From: Branchiostoma floridae
Lineage: Eukaryota; Chordata; Leptocardii; Amphioxiformes; Branchiostomatidae
Reading direction: 5' to 3'
DNA: 64,000 bases
Assembly (NCBI RefSeq): GCF_000003815.2
Contig: NC_049981.1
Span: 13,041,304 to 13,105,303 of the forward strand
This document shows, piece by piece, positions 50,901-63,415 of this stretch (positions are counted from its first letter, which is position 1; every line of letters starts with the position of its first letter). The notes under the pieces were generated by a model. That model searched no databases, had not been told where the DNA came from, and saw nothing but the letters and a program-made list of their open reading frames with translations. Position numbers and translations under genes: made by a program.

Positions 50901-53900
50901 AGCAGAGTTCATTGCACCACGATGAATGCAGCTTACGGGGTAAAGTTTACTGTTTATAAGTGTGTGATGGAGGTCAGAATATTTGTGTGGGCTGCAAAAA
51001 AGTTAAACTTTTTTATCAACAAAAAAAAAAATCGCTTTTGATCTTACCGCAAAGCATGGCGGCCCATCCTGACGTCTGACTAAACTGCATCTCCACAAAC
51101 TTGGGACCGAATGTGGCCAGTCCGCTGGTCAGGAAGCCTTCAAACGCACCGGCAAGGCTCACAAACATGAAGGTCGGGTTGAGCAGGAGGATCTTCACAG
51201 CGATGGGAAAGTCTCTCCAACTCTTCCCTGGTGGCAAATATCATACACAGATGTTAGGGAAAAGGCTACTTTTTAGCACGCAAAAGGGATCCTCGTCTAA
51301 TAGCTGAGAGCTCAATCAATTGTTCCGAGTACGAAAGGTTGAGCAATGCAGGTCAAAGGTCGTGGGAAGTCGGTATAGTCCCCATCCGAAACAAAGTGTT
51401 TCGTTCTCATGGTTACTTCTCCAATCTTTTTGTGTGTGTGTGTGTGTGTGTGTTTTTTTTCTGCACAGAGCAAGGGCCATCATCACCCGGAACAACACTT
51501 TAACAGTTTGACAGTGATCTGAGAGCAACGTTCCGACACTATCTTTACATGAGCAATAATGACCACTGTCATCATTGCAAGTATGAAAACAGTTGTACAT
51601 CTCATTTGAGAGCAATAACTATACGTACCAAAGTCCGGTTGAGACGCCACGTCCGCCCCTCCCTTGACGTGTGCCTCAGACTCTTTATTGGCTTTGATTT
51701 CTGCCGCACCTACAGTGGTACATGGAGGATTGTCACATCAGCACGTACCTGGTTGGGGTTTTAAACACTTCTTCATTAAACATTGCTTGTATGCATCCTA
51801 CCTGTATGGCAGTTGATACAAAATAAGATCTCTGCAATAATTTATTGCCCACTAATACCTAAAAAAAACTAATATTCCATGACACATGCTGTGTGCAATG
51901 GTGCCGTCGTAAAAAAAAAAAAAAAAAAACTTTTTTGGTAACGCCTCAGGGGTGGAGCCTACATTGTTTACCTGGCAGTTCTTTTGGATAGCCGAGGAGG
52001 GGAATAGTGATGGACCAGGCGAGGAAGGTGCACATCAGGAACCCGATCCACCAGGCGCCCACCCACCGCGGATCCGCATCGGTTAGTCCGTCCCTTGTAG
52101 GGGTGAACACAGAAAGGTTTTGTGATAATTGGTCAACTGAGTTGATGGTTAATATTGGAAAAAAACTGAATTCTGATTGTAACGCAACATAACATAATAT
52201 GACATGACATGATATGACATGACATAACATAACACGAAGACTACTAAGACCATGTATGTTTACCCTGTCCGCCCGAGGTCGATGTCAGTGTAGATGTTGA
52301 GAAACTGTCCTCCTATCAGATACCCTGCAGCCGGGCCCAGCGTGGAGGCTGCGTAAAATAATCCTGAAAGCAATAGACTGTATTAAGCAATAATCCAAAT
52401 ACTGAAAAGATGATATCAAAAGAATATGATATTCTAAGAGGCACACTTCAGTTTAACATTGAATATTGCCATGTGCTTTTATGTATACACCTTATCACTT
52501 ACCGATATACATCCCTGAGTTCGTTTTCTCAACGTTTTCGTCCAGGAATGTTGTACCCAGGGTGTACAAGGGTGTGCCACCCACACCGTGGAGCAGCTGG
52601 CCTGAAATAGCAAAGGAGGTCTTATCAATTGAGTGAGACTTGTAGTTACCTCTTCTAAGGTAAACAATCATACTTGAATCAGAAAAAAAACTAACATGAC
52701 ACAGACTAAAAGTTATTCACCTGAGTAACATTTCGATAACTCCCAGGCTACCAGTGTACCTTCCTCACAGGATCAACTGGATACTACTTCTACTCGCCGC
52801 ATGGTGGCGCTTTAGCAAGAATGTGAGCCCAAACGTGACTGAGTCTATACCCCCTCGTCTTAGTTCAGGTGTGGACTGTCTGATCTTGATCCATACACAT
52901 GTAGCCTTAATCCAAACAACTTGATGGATTTATGAACAAAATATTGGCATAAAGAAAAAAATGATCTTACCTAAAATAAAGACGTAGAGATAATTCCTTA
53001 GACCAGTGCCTGTGCTGCCGCTGCTGCAGTCCTGACTGGTGGAGTTCCCGCCGATGTCGCATGTCTCCGTCTGTCCCGTGCCGTACACGTACGGACCGGT
53101 GGTGAAGTGAGGCAGGGAGTAGATCAGGGCTCCCAGACCTAAAGAGAAACTACCGAAGGCTAACCACTTGGGTTTACTGTTGCCCTGCCCGGCGTGAAAC
53201 GTCACGAACAGCGCCAGCACCACGAAGGCGATATCGTAACTAGCGGAGACGATGCCTGTATTGGAGCTGGGCAGTTCAAACCTGGTCTCTATGGACGTGA
53301 TGCTCACATTGACCAAACCGTTCACGATGACGCCTTGTGTGAACGAGAACAGGCACAGGAACAACAGGACTCCGTTGGCATTGTTGCAGCACTGGAGATA
53401 AAGAGATGATGATAAGAAAAAGACTTTAAGTGCTGAATGGCTATTTCAAATGGCACGAGGTCATTGAAAGGGAGAGTTCAGAGACCTCTTAACTCCACAG
53501 GTTTTCTAAATGTCTTGTCTCAGCTTGTCTCTTGATTATGCAAACAAAGCTGTAACTAGCATGATCTATCCTAAAATATAGTTTTCTCTACCAAATTGCA
53601 TATATTGCATGTGTAACGGTCCTCTTAATGATTTATTCATGAAGATGCACAACAATAACTTATTAACATATAGTATGAAACTTACATCATTTATAACACT
53701 AAGAACCATGACGCTTTCGCATTAATTGTGCGAGATAGGCCCTTACTTGCATATTTGGTATCTGCAAATGTTCCACCTGCTATAAATTACACCCTCCCCT
53801 CCCGTGTACGCTATATGACATGCAGTAGATTTCTGGCGAATTGAGTTGACCTCCCTAGAAATCTACTTCATGTCGTTCAGAGCTGAGCCTCCCCTCCCAT

Positions 53901-56331
53901 CCTTCCCGTGCACAAACCTGCAGACATGCGGGAGTGAACCGCCCCCAGCCGCACGACTGTTCCTTCTCCCGGTCCGTGAGTCCCAGGTCATCAGCCGTGG
54001 TGTGGGCACTGCTCTTATTGGTCACCACTACATCAGCAGCTACTGGGTCTGGGGCCATGGTCTTCACTTCTTCGGACGGACTGAAACAAGAGTTATACAG
54101 AATGTTGGCAAAGCCATGTTATGCTCCTAAACAGTCGACGAGCTACGGCCGTATTTGTTGATCGCCAGAAGGTCGGCGGAAACGTGAGCGTGTTCTTCAG
54201 CTGGAAATATACCCCAGCTTAGGCTTCGGTCCCAATTGGAAAATAGGCCCTGTCGGGCGGTTCACGGGCTGTTTGGGCACTTTTGGGTGGTACTGTGGGA
54301 CTGGGTGGTACTGCGAATCCCGGGGCATTAGGGGGACTCAAACATTTAAGTCGGACTCAAAATGACCCGGGGACCCGGTAACAAATAGACGCCGTCACCT
54401 ACCCGTGGGGTACACCAATGATCTCTCACTACTTGTCCCTCCATCGAGAGCATTCAATTACCAGTACCAAAGTCCTTCTACTTCTAGAGCACCAACTTCT
54501 TTCTAGGGACTGTCAAACTATGGAGTTCTCTCGATGACGACTGTTTCCCTCCTGTCTACAATCTTCAAGCATTTAAAACCATTGTTCACTGCGTGTAAAA
54601 TAAACCCATCGTCCATCAACTCGACAAACCCGTCAAAAATTGCGATTCCTGTCTTTCCAGTTGAGTTGCCCTAATCCATGTGATTAGGTTGTTGAGCTCG
54701 AGTGCCAGATAAGCTTCACTGGATTACCCAGACAAGTATCCGTCTTTACCAAAGTACTGTTAACAGATGAAAACGGTATCATGATCAGCTTATTTCAGGT
54801 ATTTACACCCAGACTTTGTTTTCACAACAGGTGTCTTGTTAAACTTAAAGTCTAGTAAAGCACGAGAGATATAAACAACACTGAGTGGTATCATTTTGTA
54901 TGCTTGACCAAATTCCGTGGATTGACATACCAGTAGTGTCACCGATATCAAAATGAACTGAACTGAAAAAGGGACGTAAAATTGGGGTCCCATTTTCGAG
55001 GAGGTGCCTCGAGCACGTAAACAGCCTCTTCATAATGGGTACCTACTGGCTGCAATACTACACCAAGGTGAAAGAATTACACCCCTCCCCATTTTCCTCT
55101 ACACCTGATACCACACCCTTACGCAGGCGATGGGACTGCATTTCCTACGTTACTGTGCAACTAAGTGTTTACATCGTCAATCAAAGTCACCTTGGTTGAC
55201 CTTTAGCCTAAATTCTAGTTCCAGTCGGGTGAACACTGGGACAAAAGTTGCTACGTTGATAGAGGTCAAATTGCGAGTTACGTTTTCTCTGCATACACTG
55301 GTGTAAGTAACTTTTATGTTACCTTATATTACATAGACACGGTTGTACCATACATTCCCTTTATTCTAAAAAAACATGTCTGTAAGATGACCCAGCTAGG
55401 ATCTTGTAAACTATGACAAAGCAAAGGTGGTTCGGATACTGGATTCTGTGTCCCGTAGAATGATAATAATGATAAACATAAATTTATATCCCCATAACCG
55501 CGAAGTTTAAGCCTCCTTGTTACAACGTACAACAACATCGTAATCTGCATAACAAGACACATAAGTCCGAAAAAGAAGATGGAAAACAAAAGACTGATAT
55601 GAAGAACTCACCATAGGTGTTCGGGGTGTGTTAGTCAGGTACTTTCCTCACTAGAGCAGGAATATGGGTCAATTAACGAGGCAGTTCGGAATGTTCCTCC
55701 CGGCCAATTTGTTGATATAAGGTGTTATGGGGGAGATAGCTACCTGTCTTTTGGAAAACAACGGCTTTTCTAGGAAGTAAAACTGACCAGCCAAACAAGC
55801 AGATAAACAAACAAATACTGAAATGGCCAAACCAACATTTAAACTGACTGCGCAAATGTATGTTTTGATGAAGCTTATTATTCTTTTAGAACTAATCTAT
55901 TCAAAAACAATGGAAAGTCTTAAACAAATATTGCAAAGCCGAACACATTTCTACGGTGGAAAGTGCTACTTTTACAGTGATTGTAAATATTCCCTTTTCA
56001 AAGATTAACTGTCTGAATAAAGTTTGTTGTGATTCCAAAACCTGCAAAACCTGCAGTAAAAAAACATCTTACTTGAACCAAGGAGGTTTAAAAGTCCTTG
56101 CTTGAACATACCAGGTGGATTTAGCCAGAATAACTGCCTGGTGCTATTATCGCCGATGAATGCACATGAATGTTTCCTTTGTCGTGTTGGTGTGCTTGCC
56201 AGCCAAGTGGTATTGATCGAGCTCTCGGTCACTACGATACCGCTAAGGATTTGTAAGCACAGAGGCAAGTTAAAAGCGAAGCCACCATAACTAGACATGA
56301 GATCGAGAGTGTGTGTGTGTTTACATGTATG

Positions 56332-56366
<35 letters not shown>

Positions 56367-58656
56367 ATGTGTATGTGTTTGTTTGAAGGGTGTGCGTATA
56401 GTCCGTGTCCGTGTCCGTGTGTGTGTCCTTTTGCGTGCGCGTGCATGTGTATGTGTACGTGCGTCTGTGAGTGTGCGTGCTCGCGTGCGTACTTGTGTGT
56501 GTAGGCCTAAAATCGGTAACGGCGTGGTCACATATACCGTGTTATTGTTGCGTCGATCTTCTTTTCCCTTGCCAACATACCATTACACTACAGACCGCGG
56601 GCACTCATCTATGGCATCGCTGTCCACCACAAGACAGCTAGCTGAATTTTGTATGACACTTTGCCCAGGCTGCTATCAGTGGTAGACTCTACCAGACTAA
56701 GTACGTTGGCTATTACAGGGAGAATAATTTACCAAGGGAGTTTTGCTACCAGATAGTTTGGCCGGTCAGAGATGTAACATTTTACCTTTACATGGACTTA
56801 CTCCCCTGGCCAATTTCCCGATTTTTTTGCCGAATTGTACAATCCCCGTATCCCCGTAGGAAGGCCTGGTGGAGGATACCTCAGTGTACTGCCTTAAACC
56901 TATCGTAGGACGGATGTGACCAAGCCCTGTAGTAATCTGACTGACAGACAGGTACACAAGCAAACATGATGTTTGAACATCGAATAATGACTAACTAAAG
57001 TACAATGATTCATATTGCTAAAGTCAGTAATAGTCGGTACATTGGTAACGATTGTATCACCAGTAACAAACAGTCTGAAGCTATGGGATGTTTACTGACA
57101 TTGCGTTAGCATATCCCCTGTTGTTATATTGGACGTTATTCACCCAGTACTGTAAACATTACGGTGGTTGGCATTTGTTTGTCCCTATTTTCCAAAGACA
57201 TTCAGGAGACAAGATGGCGAAAGAAAAGGGAGAGAGCAGCTATATATAGACTGCATCGTGAAAGGACATTAGAGAAATAGACCATAAAAGTTCCATCAAC
57301 ATAATTACTGGTTTGATAGAACCGGTTTCTTTGAAATGACGATAGGCGTAAACACATTGCTGAAGAGCAATTTTCATGCCGAATCCATGCCTAAATTGAC
57401 TGTACATTTAATGCTTGGGAATGATGGAATCATTAAAAACGCTGTTGCTGTTATTGGTTTGCGCCAGCACGCTTTGTGCTTTAGAAGATAGTTTCTATGA
57501 CCACATATGTCAGAAGTGGCCCTCAGTGCCTTATTGACGTCGGTACAGAGTACACAGTGTCACATAATCACCACATACTAGGTTTCTAGGTGCATGGCAT
57601 GAAGACAGTTCAAACAAGGTAAATCGAAGTTGGCAGGCTTGACCCAAACTACCCTTAATGCATTGAGACCCTTCCAGTTCCACTGACAAGTATAGTACTA
57701 GTAGCACGGAGTGTGGTTTTTAAATTGCAAGAGACACGCACAGACACACAGAATCAGACAGACAGACAGACAACTAGGTCAAAAATAAACATTGGGGTGA
57801 AGTGAGTACGGGGTAGGATATGATCTAATTGTCATTTTTCTATGGACCATCTTATAAGATGGACGTTATATCTTAATGTAACAAACCTTCCTTTGATACA
57901 AGTTATGATGAGTATAGATCAACAAAATCTAAATTTCCTAAATGAAATCTCACAGGTTGTGTGCTAAGAAATGTCACCTATACAATACAACGACAATTTG
58001 TAAACAGTTGGGATCGGGAACGTGTAACAAATTGTGTTAGTCTATTTTTAAGTATTGTAAATTTTCCACAGTGCAAACAGTCAACCGAAGGGCGGCAAGT
58101 TTTTGCCTAGTTACGATATCTCCAAATCTTCAGTCCCAGCAACAGAAATGAAGTTTGTCCCCAGCTGCGAAAGAATCTTTAGAAATACAACAATGCGTCT
58201 CTTGAAAAACATGTTATTCTATGACATCAACTTAGATCGAGTATCCCCAACAATTTTGCGATGAGGTTACTCTCTGTGATCATGCGGCGCACTCACTATC
58301 AAAGAAGTTATCACGTCCCATTATGTTATCGCTGTGTGGTGTGGCTCGGAAATAAAACACCTGTAACCTGACCCAACTGGAAACACCATTGTTCAATCGC
58401 TGGAAACGCCGGTTTGATTTATTGCACTACCACGCCTACCGTACTAAACGTATAAACCTAAGTAGTCTTACGTACCTTATACTATTCGGGTAGCTGTAAA
58501 AAAACACGGAGGACTAGAATGGAGCTGCGACTACCACCATGTTGGATTTGTCTAAGTGTGTACTCACCTGATTTTGGGGTGAAAAGGGGGTGTGGTTTTC
58601 GTGGTCTTTGCCCCCATGTCCTGTGGGGCAAAGCTGGAGGCGCCTGACACGCTCAT
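47931..58656 (-). CDS. slco4a1-like: organic anion transporter SLCO-3 (SLCO4-like), 728 aa
   Basis: Third OATP gene. Coding exons in order: 58656-58568, 54080-53918, 53391-52971, 52601-52503, 52363-52264, 52093-51972, 51709-51629, 51227-51048, 50633-50438, 50165-50000, 49794-49622, 48750-48686, 48262-47931. The sum is 2187 nt and all phases close. The first exon, [12 protein letters not shown], lies 4.5 kb upstream of the second, and the AG-T junction is in phase. The second exon holds an in-frame ATG ([10 protein letters not shown]) that could serve a shorter form. [12 protein letters not shown] begins the conserved part (about 73-84). The signature [12 protein letters not shown] is at residues 298-309. 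The Kazal-like loop is about 490-570 ([26 protein letters not shown]). [12 protein letters not shown] has Thr where SLCO-1, SLCO-2 and the spare exon have Cys. The C-terminus ends T-E-L, a class I PDZ-type ligand. Expected in the plasma membrane; substrate unknown. An alternative pair of last exons lies downstream. Confidence 0.94.
52188..52236. repeat. ACATA/ACATG pentamer-type simple repeat
   Basis: A run of ACATAAC, ATGAC and ATGAT variants in an SLCO-3 intron. Confidence 0.85.
54440..54600 (+). mobile_element. non-LTR retrotransposon tail fragment
   Basis: The plus strand encodes a short C-terminal reverse-transcriptase tail, [17 protein letters not shown], then [11 protein letters not shown] and a stop. 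It resembles the usual FFPRTI-LWNSLP ending of LINE proteins. It lies in the long first intron of SLCO-3. Only the end of an element is present. Confidence 0.55.
54601..58567. other. SLCO-3 first intron, no further gene recognised
   Basis: About 4 kb with short ORFs only. It contains a (GT)n tract (separate entry) and a (CAGA)n run at about 57755-57772. No alternative first exon could be recognised. Confidence 0.4.
56312..56500. repeat. (GT)n-rich tract
   Basis: A GT dinucleotide run at about 56336-56366 is followed by degenerate GT/GC-rich sequence with TCCGTG repeats. It generates long Cys- and Val-rich ORFs that are not genes. Confidence 0.9.
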
Positions 58657-58823
58657 GGTCCGCCCTGTACAAACACCTGTGCACTGTTTACAAGGTACAC
58701 GATGTAGTCACGTGATGGGAATAACGCACTCTCATTGGACACAAGTTGTTTTCAACGGACTAGTACATGTGAGGCTTTGGGTCAGAAAGACCGAACTAGT
58801 GAGGTCTCAGAGTATAGTATGGC

Positions 58824-59135
58824 ATGGAAGCTAAGACAGACAATTGTGACAAGATGTTCAATAGCGTTTCAACTCCAGGCCTTTACAAGAACTTAGATTT
58901 ACTTCCGGACGTTTCGAGTGACATCGATCACTTCTTCAGTGTTATTAAGGAACGCTGGAGAAGAGTGATTAACATCTCCTTTTTTTCACGCGAATGTGAC
59001 AGTGATTCGTGTGATTTTCACCCGGTCGAAGACTTTGAATTGCCTCTAAATTTGTTTACCTGGATGTCTAACCTTCACAAACGTGTGATAAGAAAATATG
59101 CATTCACAAAACCTGTCGAGAAGCACAACAGCTGA
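58824..59135 (+). CDS. hypothetical 103-aa protein
   Basis: An ATG-started ORF divergent from SLCO-3, beginning about 170 bp from that gene's start codon. The protein is acidic at the N-terminus, has a basic patch (KERWRRV) and a CDSDSC motif, and ends HNS. It has no signal peptide, membrane segment or known domain. Its composition looks more like real protein than most ORFs of this size here, but there is no homology support. It could be a small gene sharing a bidirectional promoter, a first exon, or chance. Confidence 0.25.
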   Translation: MEAKTDNCDKMFNSVSTPGLYKNLDLLPDVSSDIDHFFSVIKERWRRVINISFFSRECDSDSCDFHPVEDFELPLNLFTWMSNLHKRVIRKYAFTKPVEKHNS

Positions 59136-60078
59136 CCATGAGCGTTATGAGTTATGTAACGTTATGTCACGTGTATAATTCACGTGTTTCATGGCAGATT
59201 GGATAGATACGTGGGTATGTAGTCTGTGTAACACAAACTCTGCTGTCCAGCGCTGTAACTGGCCCCTTCCTGGAAGGATGTTAGGCAGGTTGCTATATGC
59301 GAGATTTAATCAGGCTACATATTACTAGTAGGTAGGCAGGTGAATCGATTGGTAGATTTATTGATTGATGGGTGGATCGATCATAACCATCATTGTATCA
59401 TATTTACTTAATAGAGAGACAAAAAGATAGATGTTTACGCTTATTTTAAGACTGAAAGAAAGGTTAAATCCTCATTGAGTGCTTCGCGCTCCTCCTAACA
59501 AAGCACTGGGCGTATCTGCATAAATGTTACATTTTTCAACCTCCTTGAGACAAGCTAATCTTTTTTATCAATAATTATCTTAGTCGTGACTTACGAGGTC
59601 GATTGCTGTTCTCATATTTGGTAGTTGGAAGTTATTCCAAGTGCACGTCTGGGGTCGCTTTGCGTGTTTTATCATTTGGTTGAACGCGTTCAAAACGTCG
59701 AAAAATACACCCTTGCCTGAAAAGCCTTCGAAAATTAACGGGTTTTGTCATTCATAATGCTTGGTTCAGTGGGTGTGTTTCGGCAATTCCAAATTTGTTG
59801 TTCGGCTGATAAAACCACATTGAGTTTAACCAAGTCAATTGTTTCGGCTGATAAAACCACATTGGCTGAGAATATATGTTACATTTTAGTACCATTGCAA
59901 TTATTAATAGCGTATAATTCCCGGTCAAAACCCTGAAAAATGAACAAATAAAAACATCGTTGACGAATGGAATTTATGTAACATTGAATTTGAACGAAAT
60001 CGATGTAGCTGTAAAACATATGTGTGCGAGAAAGTGATAAGGAAGTAAAACCCATTAAGATTTGGGAAGAAAAAAAAT
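59136..60078. other. no gene recognised
   Basis: AT-rich. A 21-bp sequence, TCGGCTGATAAAACCACATT plus G, occurs twice about 45 bp apart near 59803 and 59848. Otherwise nothing is identifiable. Confidence 0.45.
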
Positions 60079-60151
60079 CGAGCTTGCCAGGATTCGAACC
60101 TGGAATCTTCTGATCCGTAGTCAGACGCGTTATCCGTTGCGCCACAAGCCC
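60079..60151 (-). tRNA. tRNA-Arg(ACG)
   Basis: The minus strand folds as a full cloverleaf of 73 nt. The acceptor GGGCTTG pairs with CAAGCTC. The D arm contains box A (TGGCGCAACGGATAACGCG). The anticodon stem TCTGA/TCAGA encloses the loop CTACGGA, giving anticodon ACG. The T arm contains box B (GGTTCGAATCC). There is no intron and no encoded CCA, as expected for a eukaryotic nuclear gene. The body is nearly identical to vertebrate tRNA-Arg(ACG) as I know it, so it is probably functional rather than a SINE head. A minus-strand poly-T (plus-strand poly-A, about 60070-60077) directly follows and would serve as the Pol III terminator. Confidence 0.95.
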
Positions 60152-61507
60152 GGATGTGACGTAGCGATGGCATTTTAGTGTCTATATACTTTTTTAAGAT
60201 GAGGACAATCCTTCAGACCGTTTTTGGATGATGTGTTTTGAATTTACTTATAACTTGGATGATTACTTATTACTTGGATGCTTTAATCTGTACTCCTATC
60301 TCTTTCAAGAAGACATTTCAAGAGCGCAAGACCATACTGCTAAAAGCGCCACCTGTTAGTTGTCTAAGAAACTGCATAATAGTGCTTCAGGTATACGGTC
60401 GTAGTAACGTTTAATATTGCAGTAAAATCGAAAGGGCCTCGAAAGGCTTGTATATCTACACTAGTAAGTCTGCTATCCTGACCATATATAACAGCACCTT
60501 CGACCAGCTCTCAATTGGCATAGTGTTAATCGGGGTTGTTGTTGTCTCTGACCGCTTGATCGAGGTGAAGTTCCCTGGGAACGCGACAGTCGGCTGCGCT
60601 GAAAACTCCCAGCTTTGGAACCTTGTCAGTATTAAACCGAAAGATGAAGAATTTGATTATTACTGTCGACAATTCCTAAGGTAGACGGGATAATCAAAGT
60701 CAGGGTGATCGCTGTTATCCTCCTGATGTGGGGTTACTTACTAGTATTTTGAAAAAGTACAGACAGTGCCATAGATTACAATGGTGACCGGCAAAGCCAA
60801 CAATGAATGGGTTATTCTAATAAGAACAGTTAGGCCATAACGGTATATAGTAAGCAACGTTAGAATTTATGGATGACATCCGCGCGCTCATTAACTTTCG
60901 CCTTAGTTCAGAAAAAAAAAAATGAGTGTATTTGCCAGCATGAGGTTCAAGTAAAGTGATACAAGTCTACAACACTAGTGTCACTTTTACTTGAATACAG
61001 GAATGAATATCTCGTTGGTTCTGATGCCATATTTCGTCACTTCAATCCTTGTTAACGTTACAACGTTTGTGGTGTCTATTTTTTAGATTTTGTTTTGTTT
61101 TTTTACCTGTCTTGTTTTTTCCACCCTTTCTCATCATTTTTCCAGTCTGAAGTGGACGTCATAAAATTTACTTGCTGTGGCCTTACGAAATACAACCTAC
61201 TACTAGTAAGCTTTTTGGGTTCGGTTTCTTTCCTCTGAGAAGCAGTGAAAGACGAAGTATCCTATTTTTATTCTAATGGGTGGAAGTTGTAAGGTTAATA
61301 GGGTTGTAGTTTTCCTTTCGTCAGAAATTATTTCTGATATAGAAAAAAACATGTCATTCGTTATATAAAGAATTGCAGCAATGGTTTTTTGTCAAACAAC
61401 AGAACTTCCGTACTTGCTACTTGCATCTTGGCAAACATTATGTAAATAATGATATTATTTCAATGTATGATCAATGAGATACATACAACAGGGGTGCCTA
61501 AGCATGT
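60152..61507. other. no confirmed gene
   Basis: A 78-codon open frame at 60448-60684 (plus), without an ATG, has a hydrophobic stretch (LSIGIVLIGVVVV) and then a glycosylation site (NAT). It could be an exon, but it matches nothing I know. A fragment of the 16987-17822 element lies near 60862-60890. Confidence 0.35.
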
Positions 61508-61658
61508 GCACGAACCCTATGAGACTCGTACGAACATTATGTGATACGCACGAATCACTATGCGAAAACGCACGAACCTTATGTGGTTCGCACGAATCAC
61601 TATGTGACAAACACGAACCTTATGCGATCCTTGCACGAACCTTATGCGAAACCGCCCA
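61508..61658. repeat. short tandem repeat, 20-22-bp unit, 7 copies
   Basis: Seven copies of CACGAACCTTATGCGA-like sequence start at about 61511, 61531, 61551, 61573, 61593, 61614 and 61636. Variants CGAACCTTATG and CGAATCACTATG partly alternate. The last bases of each unit vary. Confidence 0.9.
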
Positions 61659-63415
61659 ACCACCGCCGGGTCACGTTACATCACGTTATTCGCACGTTAT
61701 TCGTTATCATGAACACAATATAAATAACTTAGATACACTGAAAATATAATTGTTACCACCATGAGTTCAAGGGTTGCATTTTGTCTCTTATCCTTGATTT
61801 AAAATCAGTGTGGTTGCATGATGTCATTGTGTTTGGTAATGTGTTACAGGTTTGGATGCTTAATTGTAGCCAAACGTCCTTGTTTTAGCGGTTGTTTTGG
61901 GTATTTAAGGATATCAAATTGACGACGCTGGTTTCAAGCTGTGATTTATGATGCACATTATACATTGCAATTCATATTCCCTAAATACCATGTGTTTAAA
62001 AACAGCAGACATAGGTTACCCCACAGATAAAGGTGAAGTAGCGCAAACGTCGACCGAGCTGGTACCCATGGCCAGACAAATTTAAACAAATCGTGTACCA
62101 GCACATGGCAACGATGCATAGTCACGACTTCTCCGCCAGCTTTGCTTCTTCAAAAGAATTCCATAGAAACTGTTGAGATTCCGTTTAAATATATTGACGC
62201 AGGGTTTCAGACGGTTAAGTAATTGACTTGCATACTCAACGCTTCTTTCGATATGGCTTTATTAATCTAATTTTCCTTGCAAGGCATTAATAAACAGTTT
62301 TTATCAAATTTCCTCGCAAATTCAATTCAGGAGTAATTTTCTTTAAGTTTCATCTATAGCCGCATTCTAGTCTTTTTCGACTATGTGTCTAATATGCCAA
62401 ATTCTATCTTATGCAAAAAAAATTTACAAAATACATCATAGGATTTCCTTATTTTCTGTATTTTGAGAATTACAAATCACCAATATCCATGAAACTAACT
62501 TTGTATGACAAACTCATAACCATTGTTTACGCTGGACTCTTCTATCGGATACAATTGTCCCTATGCCGGTGTTTGTGGTCATGGTGCTTGACTGAAAACA
62601 AAAATAAGAATGCTACATTTTACAGTGAGCATATATAACATATGTTACAGATCTACATGGCAAACGAACCCATGTCTTTACCTGAGTCTGATATAAAGAA
62701 CTGCACGTCTAAGTATACATTTTTACTTTAAAGAATTAACACTCATGTTTAACAACTGGCTTATAGCACTGAATCTACACTGTACAATTTGGTGTTTTCA
62801 ACACATACCATTTATTATACAGTGTATAGTGAAGAAAAACATTTCAGTACACCTTAATATCGCAATTTGTACAGCAAAGGCTTCTGGTTACAAGAACTTA
62901 GTAGACTTTAGACAGCTAGGCAGCATCAGCTCTTATAACACAACAACTGAACAAAGCTCTTGAAATTACATAAATTACAATGTTCACAGTAAGGGCCAAG
63001 CAGACTTGCTAATTTTCATTCTAAGTGCTTTCAGTCACAGCACGTGACTATTCCTGTCATATGTCAGCAGTAACATTAAAACATACCACTTACCCCATAA
63101 CAATTCACAATTTTAAATTCCAAAACGTGATGCCTGACGATACCACCTTCCTTTGGTAACTCTCTCAGTCTTGAGTAAGAGATCACATTCCAAGAAGGCA
63201 CCAGGAACATACTAAATACTAAGAAAGCAAAGAAAACATACAGTTCAACATATCAAAACAGAATATCGCTGTCCGTATTGTATCCCATGTACGAGCTAGG
63301 CATGCTTTCTCATCGTTAGTGTAGGCAACAGAGATTGAAGTTTAGTTTCTGAAATGTTCACGTGATACGAGGGTCAGGATTGGATGTGGCACCTGTTGGT
63401 TCCATAACGTCTTTG
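61659..63415. other. no gene recognised; probable 3' UTR at right end
   Basis: AT-rich with short ORFs. Sequence immediately left of 63416 should be the 3' UTR of the minus-strand gene whose stop codon is at 63416-63418. Confidence 0.45.

Noticed and set aside
56311-56685. 124-codon Cys/Val-rich plus-strand ORF
   Set aside because: A translation of the GT-rich tract; low complexity.
61508-61658. CRISPR-like array
   Set aside because: Repeats are imperfect, units are only 20-22 bp with no unique spacers, and the host is a eukaryote.
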